Shown in pieces: positions 30,101-44,400 of a stretch of 64,000 nt of DNA (within the stretch, counting starts at the first letter, position 1; the number at the start of each line of letters is the position of its first letter). The stretch lies in the NCBI GenBank assembly GCA_024349245.1, contig JALDNG010000994.1, positions 1 through 64,000 of the forward strand, written 5' to 3'. Under the pieces are notes generated by a model. The model searched no databases, was not told where the DNA came from, and saw only the letters and a list, made by a program, of their open reading frames with translations. Source of the DNA: Neodontobutis hainanensis (lineage: Eukaryota > Chordata > Actinopteri > Gobiiformes > Odontobutidae). The position numbers were made by a program, and so were the translations under genes.

Positions 30101-32300
30101 ATTAATAAAAATACTTTTAAAATGATAATTAACAATTATTTTATAGGCAAGGTCGTCATTCAGCAGATTATGAAACGACTTTACTAATTTTCATCATTTT
30201 GTACATATAGAAATTGTTCATATTTTATAAAAATATCGATAATTTAATGAAAAATCAAATTTGTATTTATATCATCGAAATGACTTCATATTTTAAAAAA
30301 TAAATTTAACCAATTTATTTCAAAATCCCATACGTGAAATATCAATAAACACTGGAGTATATTAAAATAAAAAATATCCATATTCATCAAACTAATATTC
30401 TAAATTAAAAAATTTTAATTTTGATCATAAATATTTCTCTCGTAAGAAAATATATGATAAATAAAATCAAATTCAATTATATATTTTATATAACAAAAGA
30501 TTATCAAAATATATATCATGATGTTTTGCAAAAATGTATAGAATAAAATAATATATGAGTGAACAATTATGTCAAAATTAATAACGCTGATAATCATGTA
30601 TATATTTAGTGATTTATATATTCATTTTTTATGCATAAAAACCAATGATGGTATTTTACAACATAGATACAGATTAATTAAAACAGCCTGCTATTAATAA
30701 AAATATTTCAAAGATTTTTAATCTTTAATGTCCTAATTTTATAAACGCTAAAAACAAAAATTATATTTAAAATAAAAAAAAGCAGATTGTCATAATTCAC
30801 ACAAAATACTTTGTTTTGAGAATTAATATTTATTTTTAATATTCTTCAAAAAACTCAAAGATTCTTAAATTTTAACACCTACCCATAATTATTTAAAATG
30901 TAGAATAATAGATATATAAAGATATCAATGAGAATGTAGTTATGAACAAGGTTAATATTTTTATTTAAATATTGATTATATTCAAACAATGAAATATAAA
31001 TAACGAATATAGTAATATAAATAAATTATGAGTTTCCCAATCAAAGCTATAATATCAATATATTAATTATTAAGGTTATTTGAGGCTGGTAAATCCTCAG
31101 AAAATCATAAATAGCAAAAGAATTATTTCAGCAATCTAAAAATCTGATCAACATTTCAAACGAAGTCTTACAGATTAAGATGAGATATTTAAATGTTTGA
31201 AACTTATAGATATTTGAATTTCTATAATTTATTTTTTCCTCATGTATAAAAATTTAAAGAATATCTGAATGAAAATTATTTACTTTTTAGCTGCACAGTT
31301 ATGATCATATTTATATTTTCATACAAATCTGAAATACATATGAATTAAATTTAAATTTAAAAAGATAAATATTTGAATATTGATATTACATCGCATTTTT
31401 AAATTATTTTAGATAAATAAATTGATAAAAATAGGTAAATTTATTATTTTAAATCAACTTGTTTGTCTAAATAATAAGATAAGCATAATTATCATGAAAA
31501 AATTTAAACCAATGTAATACTTAACCACAATCTAAATCAGCGTAATAATCATTAAATTATTAAATGTTTGTTTTGTATTTTATTGATGCACTTTACATTA
31601 TAAACTTATCTTAACGATAACTATAATTTATACGTTCAAACATAAAACATTTAAAAATTTAATGAAAACCCAAATGTATGTCCAAAATTAAAATAGATCG
31701 ATAAAATGAAATTTAAATGTTTAATATTCAAAAATAGTTGTAATATGACTCTTATAAATGTAATATAAACATTTCCTGTATAAATATTTTTAAATTTATA
31801 TACAACGACACGTCAATTTGACATCAAATAATTTTATTTTCAAAATATTTAATAACCTATAAATATAATTTGCAAACATTAGATATCATGTTAACAGATC
31901 ATTATGAATAAAAAAAATTCTAAAAAACAAATATTGAATTTAAAAAAGCTTAATATCGATCAAGATATTTATTTCCTTGTTAAATTTCATTTATTATCAG
32001 ATACTCTTTTTACAAAATACATATTTCTTGAATACGCATATTTATATCAAATATTTTTAGAGAAAATCTTAATATGAACCGTATTGAATTCCTTATACAT
32101 TACTCAGAACAAAAAATTTCATGAAAATTTGTCAAAATAAAATTATGACAAATAGTTATAAAATAGATAATAATTAACCTTAATCTTTATTTACCTATTT
32201 AAACAGAAAACTCTGGCTTTAACTTTTATAACACTATTTTAATCCATTAAAAAAAAATTATTTTCTTCTCTATCATAATCAAATATATATTTTCTTTCGA
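21130..32300. other. AT-rich gene desert
   Basis: A long block of nearly pure AT DNA, with stops dense in every frame. The 60-codon minus-strand frame at 30,415-30,597 is Ile/Tyr/Phe-rich and not distinguishable from chance. Small patches with slightly more G and C occur near 29,640-29,720 and 30,145-30,190, but neither shows a motif. No RNA gene, transposon end or tandem array seen. Confidence 0.5.
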
Positions 32301-35300
32301 ATATTAAAGAAAAGTGTATCTGAGTAATTTATTGTTCTAGATTTCATGATATTCAAATTACAATGAAGCTAGACATAAATTCATAAATTTCATCTATTTT
32401 TGTTGATATAAGAACTACAAATTTTCTTATCACCATTCATTATAATTATGCTAAATCTGTTTTTAAAACGATTTTTAAGTAAATTTTATCTGTAAATAGT
32501 ACGTGTGATAACTGTTAGCCTGAAAGATCGTATCTTATTATATAACATGCTAGCATTTTTCGAAATTCTTTTATCCCCTTCATTAACATAAAAATAAAAT
32601 TCGAATATTCTCAAGATGACTTTACCATCAAAATATCTAGTTAGCGTTTTTTTCAAATATATATCTTGTTATTTTTTTCAAATATTAGTCATTTTTTCAA
32701 TATTGCTATTTATGTCTTACGTATTAATTTAGTTTGATTCATCAATCTAAAGCTTACATTTTCACTCATATTCCATAAAGATTTTTCCCAAAATCCACTT
32801 TCTTTTGTTAATTATTTCTTCGGTATATAATGCAGTGTTCGTAGCCAAAAAATAAATGATCAATGCCGAGATACTTTTGAACTATTCTTCAATCAGTATA
32901 ATTTTTCATAAAACGTTCTTATGGTTATTTAAATCTATTCTTAGTACTTTAATAATATGAGTTTATTAAAAAAAGAACAATACGATAATTGCCTTAAAAA
33001 TTATTTGAATAAATTTTTATGTAATTATCAAATAAAATTAATTTTGTTAAATCTTATATTGAAATGAAATTTTATAGTTAGTTAGTTGAATTCCGTAAAG
33101 CATTTTTCTGGGAAAAATTAATCCATTAATTTTATAATTTGTTTCGATGACGACAAAAATATAAAAATCATCTATTTTAGGATTGTTTAATAAAATAACA
33201 CATCAACAAGGATGTTGCAAAACGTTCATTAACATTAAATTTCGATAAAACGTGTCCATTTTCAGATCATTTATGAAATCGTTTCAATTACTTTTATATA
33301 TATAATAAGTTTTATCAACAAACCAAACTGCGTACGGTTACATTTATTTCAATGATCTATATACATGAAAAAAATATTTTAAAATAGTTTATATTTTTAT
33401 TTGTTAATAGTAGTGAATCCAAATGACGTTCGCTTTGAAGAGCTAAAAAATTTATCAATTTATAATATATCGAATAGTCTATCGCTATATTAATGATACA
33501 AAGCCAATCAAACAAAAGAATATGAGTTATTTTTAAAAATTAATCACATATTCTAATTCTTTTGCAAAAAAATACTTTCAAATCTGAAACTTTTCAATGT
33601 AATATAGTTTATACAAGCATTAGTTTTGAAAGTTTTCCAGTGATCTTTTTGATGAAAACGCAAAACCATGTGTAATCGTGTTATATTTAATTTTGGTTTG
33701 AATACATTTTTGAAACCTTATGGGCAGGAAAATATTTAAAATATAAACTATCATGAAAATAGCTTTTGTACTAGATCACGAATCTCACCATATATTCTTA
33801 TGAATCTTTATAATCGGTCACTTGTATAGTTATTCGCCCATATGCTAACTCAAGATAATTATTGATAGAGTCATCTAAAGATATAACTTATATTTCGATC
33901 AAGAAGAAGTTATTCTTCAAATTATTTATGTTAATGAATATATTCTAATTGATTTTACTTGTAGTATTCAAAATTAAACATCATGATAAAACATAAATTA
34001 TAAAGTGCTGTTTCATAATTATAAATTATAATTATTTAATAATCATTGAAATTTACTGACTTATCGATGAAAATACATGTATATTCTATTTTATACATCG
34101 TTTTTAATTGATTATTAAAATATTTGATTTATCGTCGCCAAATTGTAAAACTATCATATTTACTATGCAGTATACAAAAATTTTTAATTATAATTGATGA
34201 ATCAGAATAAATTAATCAGCAATGTAATGTTTAGCTTTGTGTATAGATTATATTAGATTCAGATATATATGAGAGTAACTCGGCATTTTTTTATCTTATG
34301 TCATAAAAGAAGACTTATCAAAAACTAAATTTAAAAATGATTTTTCTGTTTTGATGTTACATTTTTCAAAATTTTTAAATTGGCACATTTTGCATATACA
34401 CATCAAGAATTTACTATATTTTTGATGATGTCATCAAATTAACACAGTGTGTGATTTAGTATTTTAAATATAATGTCTTTAAACTAATATAGGTTTGATG
34501 TGTTGCTGAAATAATGAATGGTAAATTTTTTACTTAAAGAACCTAATATGCGTCGATATGACTGAAAGTTCAAAAGAATTTTCGTTAATTCACATTTCGA
34601 TATGTTAATTAATTAATATTTTTAAGAAATATTTGTTTGTTAATTATGTTCGAGAGTGTTTATCATGAGTATGGCAATATTTTATGAATGTATTATGTGA
34701 AATCTCCAAATATCTTTAAATGTTTGTGGTGGATTCACATCAAATCGATTAAGATATTTCTACGAATTTTGTCAAAATCAACTTTTCTCAATCTATGACC
34801 GAACTCAAATTTACCGTATAAAACAACAGATGGAATGAATTTTTTTGATCATTTACTTAAGTTTTGGCTTGAGAGTTATAAATCTTTAAAGTTTTGGAAT
34901 TTGTAATTTCATCTTTATTTGGTTAAAATTTTGAACTTTTTGGGGTGTATCATTGTATTTAGACATGAAAAAATAATAATATTTTTCAGAGTGAAAACAA
35001 TTCTAAGATATATTCATGACAAGCTCTTGAATGAAATTAGATAAAAATATTTTTTGTTGGGTACAGTTATAAATCTCATAACCTGTAATATATTTTATTC
35101 AGAAACTTCTAAATTGACTTCACAGTAGAGTTTAAACAGACATATATTTGTAATCTTTAACTTTTTTAATTGGTTTTATAGATAATTTAATGGATTCTTT
35201 CAGAAAGTGACGTGCCATCAGAATATGGGTGTTCTAGTATCTTGAATCATTTTATTAAAAGAAAAATTGATTTTAACATCGATTGTATGAATGTTGCTTT

Positions 35301-35480
35301 TTGTTCCATTTAACATTTATATTAGAAGAGTAAAAAATAATTCGTATCTGAAAAATTTTTCTTTTCCTTTGTAAATGTATGTATTATTTTATATCATTCG
35401 AATTTTTAAAACTTTTGAATTAAATGATGACAGGTTCAGTATAAATATCTCTTTTTTGCATAAAGACACTACTGATTCAA
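32300..35480. other. Slightly G+C-richer stretch, no gene resolved
   Basis: The composition rises modestly above the flanking deserts. One plus-strand frame near 33,415-33,480 reads VNPNDVRFEELKNLSIYNIS before two stops, then YKANQTKEYELFLKI. That is coding-like but too short to identify. Other frames are closed every few codons. It may be an old decayed gene approaching background composition. Confidence 0.2.
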
Positions 35481-38400
35481 ACCATTATATTAAAAAATTT
35501 TAAATTTTGATGTTATCTACATCCTAAAAAATATATTTGTAATTTTTATATCATTTTTATTATTCCATAAATAATTCTTTGATATTTTAATTATGATTTT
35601 TTATAGTTTTCATCTCATTTCTAACTTAATGTGTAATTTAAATTTCATTCAATTTTTTATATGCATCTAGCTATATTAAACAACATTGTCAAACTTAATT
35701 TAACAAAAAAATATGATTAAAATATTTCGTTTTTAACATTTTCATATTGTATCAATAATTTAAAAAGGCAGGTTGTCGTTAATCTATGTTTTCTGTAATA
35801 TGTCTAGTTAAAGACAAAAATAATTGCAATTATATAAATTTGGTCATTATCTCACTTTACCATTAATTTCTTCTGATAAATCAAGTCAGTGGAAAATATA
35901 TTTAACCTTATCATAAAATAACTTTCATAAAAACTTTTTATTTCCTCCTGATTTATTAAATCAATCTATTGTTATTATATTAATGTTGACACATTCGGAA
36001 ACTAGTTTTAAACAATCACTTTGTTAACATTTGAATTTCTTTTGTTGTTTGTCTTTATTTTTCGATTATTTCAAAGAAAATAGTTGAAATCTCTTTTCGT
36101 AAAATAATTGATCATCTTTAATTTCGTTAAAATTATCAATGTCAAATTTTTGCTTTCACTTATCATATGTTAAACTTTTCTTCACACTGGTTAAAAAATT
36201 TAATATACTTGATAAAAAATTGACAATAATTTATTTTACTCTGGTCCTTTTCATTTTCATCTGTATTTCATCTGTCCTAAAATAGATTTGAAAAAATTAT
36301 TTTTAAATAAAACCAGTATTTTATTGTATATTTTATATGTATATTCATGAATGTTTACCTGTATATATCAATTTTTTAATTATTTATTCGTCAAAATATT
36401 TAATATATTCGACAATATATCAGTGTTTTCAAATTTTAATGCGTTTATTAAATCCAATTTATATGATTAAAATATCAAATAATAAAATTATTATTTTTAT
36501 ATTTTAATTATATTGCATCATAAATATTTATATAGTAATATTTTGGAAAATATATTAACATTGAGAGTGCGATAAATATATTATCTAGTAAATATAATTA
36601 TATTATATAATTTTTAAAATTATTTTTGACGAATTCAATCAAATATATAATTAAAATCCCAAAAATTTATTTTTAAGGTATTATTACAAATAGTTGATAC
36701 ATTCTTATATTTCGTTAAAAAGTTAAAAATATATTCAATAACAATCTAGTTTAAAATTAACATGTTTGATATTTTTTTCCTTACATTTCTAAAAATTGCA
36801 TTCTTAAAATACATAATGTATAAAATTTCAAAAACATTTTTGATTTAAAAATATTTGTGATAAATATATTTATTTTAAATGAAAGTCGACAATTTTCATA
36901 TTTTATTCAATTATGTTAAATTTTTGGAAATATAAGTTTTAATAAAAATTTACAATTTTTCAAGTTTAATAGTTTTCAAAAGTTAAAATGTAAAAACATT
37001 AATTTTTAAATTTCATATTTATGACTTTATATGAATAAATATAAATTAATTCAAAATGTTTGGTTTAATATTCAAATTAATTTTTAGATAGATGATGTCG
37101 TTCGATCATATTTTGAAAATTTAAATTCTAGTTTTAGTCAGAATATTAAAATCAATATAACTCAATTAAATATTGGTTAAAATTTATTTCTCATTTTCAA
37201 TGAAATATGAAATTATGTCTCAATATATTTCTGAATTAAAAAAATTTTCACAAAAAATTTATGATTTTTGATAACATTCATTCTTTTTCAATTTTAATTT
37301 TTTTAATACAATTTATCTATATTTAATGTATTATTGGATCAATTATCAACTTTAAATGGAGAAAAAAACATAATGCACCTTATATTGCAAAATAGGAATA
37401 TTTAAAATTTTTATTTAAAATATGGAATACAGAATATATCACAGATTTATTAAATTTTTTATCATTTAATAAACATAGAAATATCAATTTTTAATTTTTA
37501 TATTTTCTTTCATTCAAAATATTTTAAAAATGGTAAGATAATAAATTAAAATTAAAATTAAAATGTAATAATTTTATGAAGACTCTGATTAGTGATGTTG
37601 CATATTTTAGAATAATACAACATTATAAGATATAAATATATTTAATATTTCCTTGACCTTTGTTAATGTCGTAAAATATAAAGTGTATCAATTTATATAT
37701 AAAAAATTTTATCTGATTTTAAAATATATTAAAAATTATTATCTTATCATTTTTATCTTTAAAAATTGTACATACATTTTATCAATAAAATATTTAATTT
37801 TTATTACATTTTTGAAAACTAGAATAATTTGAATTTTAGCCATGAAATATTTGGAATATATTAGTTTTAATCAATTGCACAAAGTAAAAATGAAGATATT
37901 TGGATTAAATAATATTCAATTCTTATAAATATATGCTTTGAATAAAATAAGAATTGAAACACAAAACAAAATAATTTGTCAAAATTTTCTCAGTTAACAT
38001 ATCATATAAAGCTTAAATATAAAAATTAATATAATTGACAGTAAATTCTGATGATAATATAGTTTTAAATTCGTTGAAAGTACATTAACTAGGAGATCTT
38101 TAAATTGAAATAGATATTTTAAACCCTACTGATAAATTTTATTTAAAAACAGTTCATTAAATAGGGATCTAATACAGAAGTTCTTATTTTAAATGTACAT
38201 AGCGTAAATAAATAAGCAAAAATTTAAAATTATCATTATAAAATTCATTTCGAGGAATATAATAAGCATATTTTTATAAAATTAGTCACACAAATCTAAA
38301 ATTATCACTTTGAACCTCTTTATAAAAAGTAAGAAACTCGAAATTCAAATGCAAAAGTCATTTATATAATAAATTTTTCTGAAAATGATTTTATTTTTAT

Positions 38401-41400
38401 TTTGAAAGAATAAAATAATTCAGTTGAACTAATTTTAAACTTACTCAAATTAAAAGACTTATAATTTTGGAAAAAAAATTATAATGATTTAAGAAATTAA
38501 AATTCTTGAGTAAAAAATTTTCGTGGATATCATGGTCATTTGTAATTATAGTATATTTTATTGATTTATTTCGTCATCATGATTATGAACTCTAAAGGTT
38601 GAAAAGATAAATTTACTCAGTTAATGTTATGCACCATTAAATTATTTTCAAAAGATTATCTTTCATTAATTTTTATAATTGTTCATATCTAAATACAAAT
38701 GAAATAAGAATATCCTAATATACGGAATTTGATAGGCCATCTTTGATTGTGAACATTATTTTATGGTAAATTGTCTAGAATATTTAATTTTTTAAAATTT
38801 TACAATTACGAACATATGATAATCGAAACTTTGATAAATTAGAATAAAAATCCTTTGTAAATTGGTAAATGAAATAAATCCTAAATATGATGATTTATAC
38901 ATTCAATAAAACTTTTTAAATGCCTGAAGAATATAAAATTTTATTATATCTCTGGATAACCACGAATATTAGAATGTATAACGTAAAAATTCATACAACG
39001 AAAATATATTTGTAAAAAGAATTAAATTTGTAATTTTACGTTTTGTAATTATCATTGTGTGTATTTTATTAGTAAATTTTATAATTATTTTATCTTTGTT
39101 AATTGATAAATTGATTCAATAAACTAATAAAACAAATTATTTTAAGAACTAATTTTTACTGAAAAAATTTTAGTTAAAATTTTGAAATTATTTTGAGAAA
39201 TATTTTATGCTCAGATAACAAGTTTATCATATTAATTGTTAATTTTTTATTAATTTAAAATACTCGGCCCTCTATACTTATTTAAAATTTATTTATCATT
39301 TTGATTCCAATTCAGCATATCTGAAGATAATAAATCACATATCCTTAAATTTTGCAGATAATGATTCGAGAATATTCTAATCTATTAAAAAAATAATGAA
39401 GAGAATTTATATCTTCAACCCACGAAATTCACCACCATAAAATTAAAAATAAAATTTTTGGCAATACTTGTAACTCAGCTATGGTGTATTAAATGATTAT
39501 TTCAGTTTTATATCAGAGATTTCATTAAATATTTTCAGATATCGTTGTTTATTGATTCAAAATATTTTTCGAAATACGAAGTCAATAAAATGTAATGTTT
39601 CCTGGTAAATTTAAAATTGTTTATTTTGTAAATGTTAAAAATATAATTTTATATATTTCGATTCAAAAAACTTTCAACATAGAATATACTTACTCAACAG
39701 TATTATGTCTCTTCTAGGATTAAAGTATTTTTCAAATTTTAGATTTATACATTTTTTGTTTCTATTTAAAACAATCAGGTTATAAAATATATATTAATTT
39801 CAGAATATTTTATGAAATATTTTTGTGATTCATGAGGCATATTCTAGATATTTAAAAGATTTTTATTCAAAGATATACACTAAAATTTCCTCTTCTGACT
39901 TTTAAGTCGACATATAATTTTTCTGATCTGTTGAATGATAAATTGAACCATCTAATAGTCTGAATGTCTGTCCAAATATGTGAAATTAACATCAATTTCA
40001 TAAAATGTTTGCATTTTTGGTTTTTAGAAGATATTTTCACGTTCTATCTTATTATGTTCTTTTCATGTTTATAAATCATTATATAAACCAAATAAACAAA
40101 CTTATATCATATGATTTCATCAAATTCTAGAACCAATAAATTAGCTGAAATATTTACAGAAAATATTTATAAATTGTTCAACTACTTTCTTCAAATTTAA
40201 TTTAAATCTTCTCAATGTAGCTTATTGATGATATTATTTTTTAATAAATGAATATAAAACGAGTAAATCAGAAATTATATCATTTGTATAATTATTTGGG
40301 TATCTATCTTATGGAGTTTAAACAAATCGATTTCATAAGTTGATAATTTTATTAAAAATTTAGAAGCTTTAAATTCATTTTAATACTGTTCATATATTCG
40401 AATAAAAATATTTTAAAGTGTATTTTGAATATTTGTGAATAAAATGCCATTAAATCTTCTTCGTTTGAAAATGTCATGTTTATAATTAATACGAATAATT
40501 CAAAAATATTTGTTGATATGTCAATGCATTAACTTTAAGATAGCGCGAAATATTTAAATGGATCGAATCATGGAATAATATTAAAAATCTAGTTTAAATT
40601 TTCCTCATTTATCTTCTGTGAAGGTTCGATCGAATATCAATATTTATATTTGTATGTATATTTTAAATATAAATGATTTTAAAATTATAATTCAGATAGC
40701 AACATATTTTTAAATTTGGAATCAAATTTTAAAACTTAAATTTTAATCTTTTATTAATAACGAATTTTCACAGATTACATATTTTTTAAGAAATAAAATT
40801 GCATTTGTTGATTCTTTTTCTTATTTACTCAGAGAAATTTTAACTGTCTTAATCCTTCTTCAAAAATAGTTTTCAACACAAAACAATTTTCTTAAGATTT
40901 CTATGTATTTTAATATTTTTTAAAAGTTAGAAAGTATCATAAAATAATTTTGGAAAGATATTTTAAATATTTTAAAGTTCAACATGGCTTACTTTATTAA
41001 TGTTTGAAATAATCTTTTTGTGATGTATGGAATAACCATGTTATCAATTTTTATTGCATTTGAAATTTTCTTTTGAGTATTTATCAACAGCCAATATTTA
41101 AGAGACTTTTAGAACATTATGTTTATTGAAAACTTATTAATTTTTAAAATATTTATAAATAGAATCTCATATCCTAAATGATGAAGTTTAAGCAATCCAA
41201 TTTCTTTTGGCATAAAAAATAAATGAAAATAATGGCAAGATGGAATTTATTTTAATGATAAAAACAATAAAAGCTCTAATTTTAAGTTAATTTTAAAGTT
41301 TAAAAATGCGATGATTATTAATTTACGATTTTCATCAAAAAATTTTTATTCGTGGAATTTGTGATTTAAAAATCACAAATTATAATTTTCCCATCATATT

Positions 41401-44400
41401 ATATGAATCAATATATTTTAATTTTTTCTAGCATTCTCATAAATTCAGTTACAAATGTTACAGATAATCCTCATATATTTTAACAATGGAAATTTATATT
41501 TTCCCACATTAAAATTTATAACATCCTTATTTTTAACATCATAAAAAACGTTATCAAATGAATCAAATTGATCGAAAGAATTTTAAATGTCATTCGTGGT
41601 GTCTCATCACTCTAATTTGACTAACTCGTCTTTTTATATGGTAGTTTGCGTTTTCAATAAATTTTGAATCAAAATTTAAAAGTGTGTTGTATATTTGTAT
41701 TTTTGAATTTAAAAGCTTCATTTATTAGTATTGTTTTTATTTTTCTCTTACTCTTTTGAATTTAAGCTCATAATTTTTATTAAATTAATTGTTTTTATTC
41801 ACATTCATTGATGTAAATTTTTAGCAAATATTTTTAAGAACATTGTTATTTTCAAAAAATTTAAGTCAGATGATAACTTGTCAATCATTATAAATATTGA
41901 GAATTGTATGTGTTTATTTCATTTTATTTACTCCGCTGGTTGAACTAAAATAAACATTAGAAATTCTATTGATCTATCCATTGTCATTTTCAAGATGGAA
42001 ATTGACAAACGATAATTTACTTTATATTTAGGAAATTATGTACATATGCATCAAAATTAACCTTGATGAATGATTTTACTCAATAAAATGTGTTGAAGTA
42101 TTTTAAGACATATTAATATATATACCAAAACCTAAATAATTTTAAATTTAAAAACGACGATCATTGAAGCATATTTATTCAACTAAACAGTTTTACAAAA
42201 CTTTATTTACAATAGACGTGTCTTAGTTAACAAAATAATTCTATAAAATAATGTTTTCTGAGCATTTTTACCCAATCAAATCATCTGGGTATAAAACAAC
42301 TTGTTGAAAATTATTTCAAATGTGAAAAAAATTATAACATTAATGATAAATTCTTATATCTAAAACATTTATCATCGAACAATGCTTTTTCCTACAAATT
42401 CTTCTCAATTATATACAAGGGTATAAAACGAAAATTCAAAACCACAAATTGATTTCTCACAAATCCTAAATATTAAATCTTTGCAAATGTAAATTTATCA
42501 ATAATTAATATTGGTGAAATTATATATCAATTAAATTGTTATTTTGTTCTAAAAATTACTTTCATTTTTTTCGATAATCTTTGCTTGAATAGAATTAACT
42601 TGGTATGTTTGTATAAATCCTCATCCCAATATATAACTTACGTGGATTTAAAAACATCATGTAATTTACGATGATAGCTTATTAATGTGTTATAACTAAT
42701 TATTTTTTTGCTCTTTTTCCATCAATTTAAACTATAACTATGTAGATGTGTTACGTTTCTCTGAAAATATATGTGTGTGATTATCCTGAGAAATAAATTG
42801 AAAGTTTTTATAAATTTATTAAGTGATGAGTAATAGCTTCTCTATCCTCATTTACAAAACAAAATATTATAAATATTTCATGAATCTTACATATGATTTT
42901 CGATAATTCATAAAACTAAAATTTGTCGTTCTTTAGAAAGGTGTTAAAACTTCGAATTTTTACTTATTCAAATCAGGTAGATATTTTAAAGGTGGTTAAA
43001 GATTAAAAGATAAAACAAATGAGATTTGAATAATAAATAAGAAAATTTACGACTTAGTCACAATTAACCATAATTTTATCCAGGTTAAAATATCAATTCA
43101 AAACTTGCTTAATTATCATCTTTATAATATCAAGGAATAAATTTCTACCTTTATTTAAATTAACAAAAAACACTCCAGACCATCAAATAAACTTTTCTCT
43201 CATGAAACATTATCGAGGACGTATATAGTGTTCATTTATCAATGAATAACCAAATATGGAAAATATGATTATTTTCAAAACTCACTAAATTAGCTTATGA
43301 AAGAAGAGGTGCTTAATTGATTATTAATTAAAAAAGCATTTTTAAACATTAAATAATGCTTTCCAATTGATTGTGATACATAAAATATAACTGTAAATAA
43401 ACCAAGATTTAGTTTTTCACATTTCTATGTGTCGTTGTTTTGATAAATGTAACCTACTTGGTTATTAATGTTCTTACATGTTTGAAAATGTTTCCTATTC
43501 AACCCTTGATCTTCAATTTACACTTATCTGATAAATCTCATCTTTTAAAATTTAATTATGATGAATTTTGGAGATTAGTTTGATTAGAATTAAAATATAA
43601 ATTAATATAATTTTTAATACTTGAATTCGTTGATAAACAATTTTAATTAGATTTATTTTGCAAGAGAATATCGATATACTTTTAATATAAACGAATTTTT
43701 TTGTTGAAAACTATCAAATCATGATAAAAAATTTTCAAAAACCGATATTCAAAAAACAGCAGTGGAAAAATGTTGATAAGTCAAATTAATATTATTTAAC
43801 AAACGTTACGAAACTGAAATATGAAACATTTAGACATCTTGATTCAATGTAAAAATTTTTTATTATATCTGAATAACTTTATGAAAGAGAAAAAAGAGTA
43901 TTTCTCTTTTATTTTAATAAAATATTTTGTGTGAAAAATGATCAATGTAACGGTTCAGAAAGCATCATTGTGAAATCTCGGATGGTATAGTCAGAAATAT
44001 ATATATAAATTGACATGGCAAATAAACTCAGGGAAATATAATTTTACCATGGAAAACCAAGATTATAATTTAAATAATTTTTCTGTTTGAGCATACAATT
44101 TTGAGACTTTGACATAGAGAGAACAAATGTCAAAATAACATAGTTTTTCCTGTTCATTTTAAAAGTCATTAAAAATATATTTACAAGTTCCACTTAGACC
44201 TTCAGAAGTTTTATTTAAATATATAATTGATGAACATCATTTTTTTCCAAGACTATAAGTAACATATTTTTATACTTTCTAATCAGTTAGTTATTAAACC
44301 ATTCACCTCACTCATACACTCCAAAACGAATATCTTCAAAAAATTTAAAAATTATTATTAAGTCAAATATGATTTAATTATAATAGATACTACATTACAT

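Noticed and set aside
30415..30597. Minus-strand 60-codon frame
   Set aside because: Low-complexity Ile/Tyr/Phe-rich composition expected by chance in AT-rich DNA.
40615..40640. ggttcgatc resembling a tRNA B box
   Set aside because: No A box, acceptor stem or cloverleaf can be formed around it.
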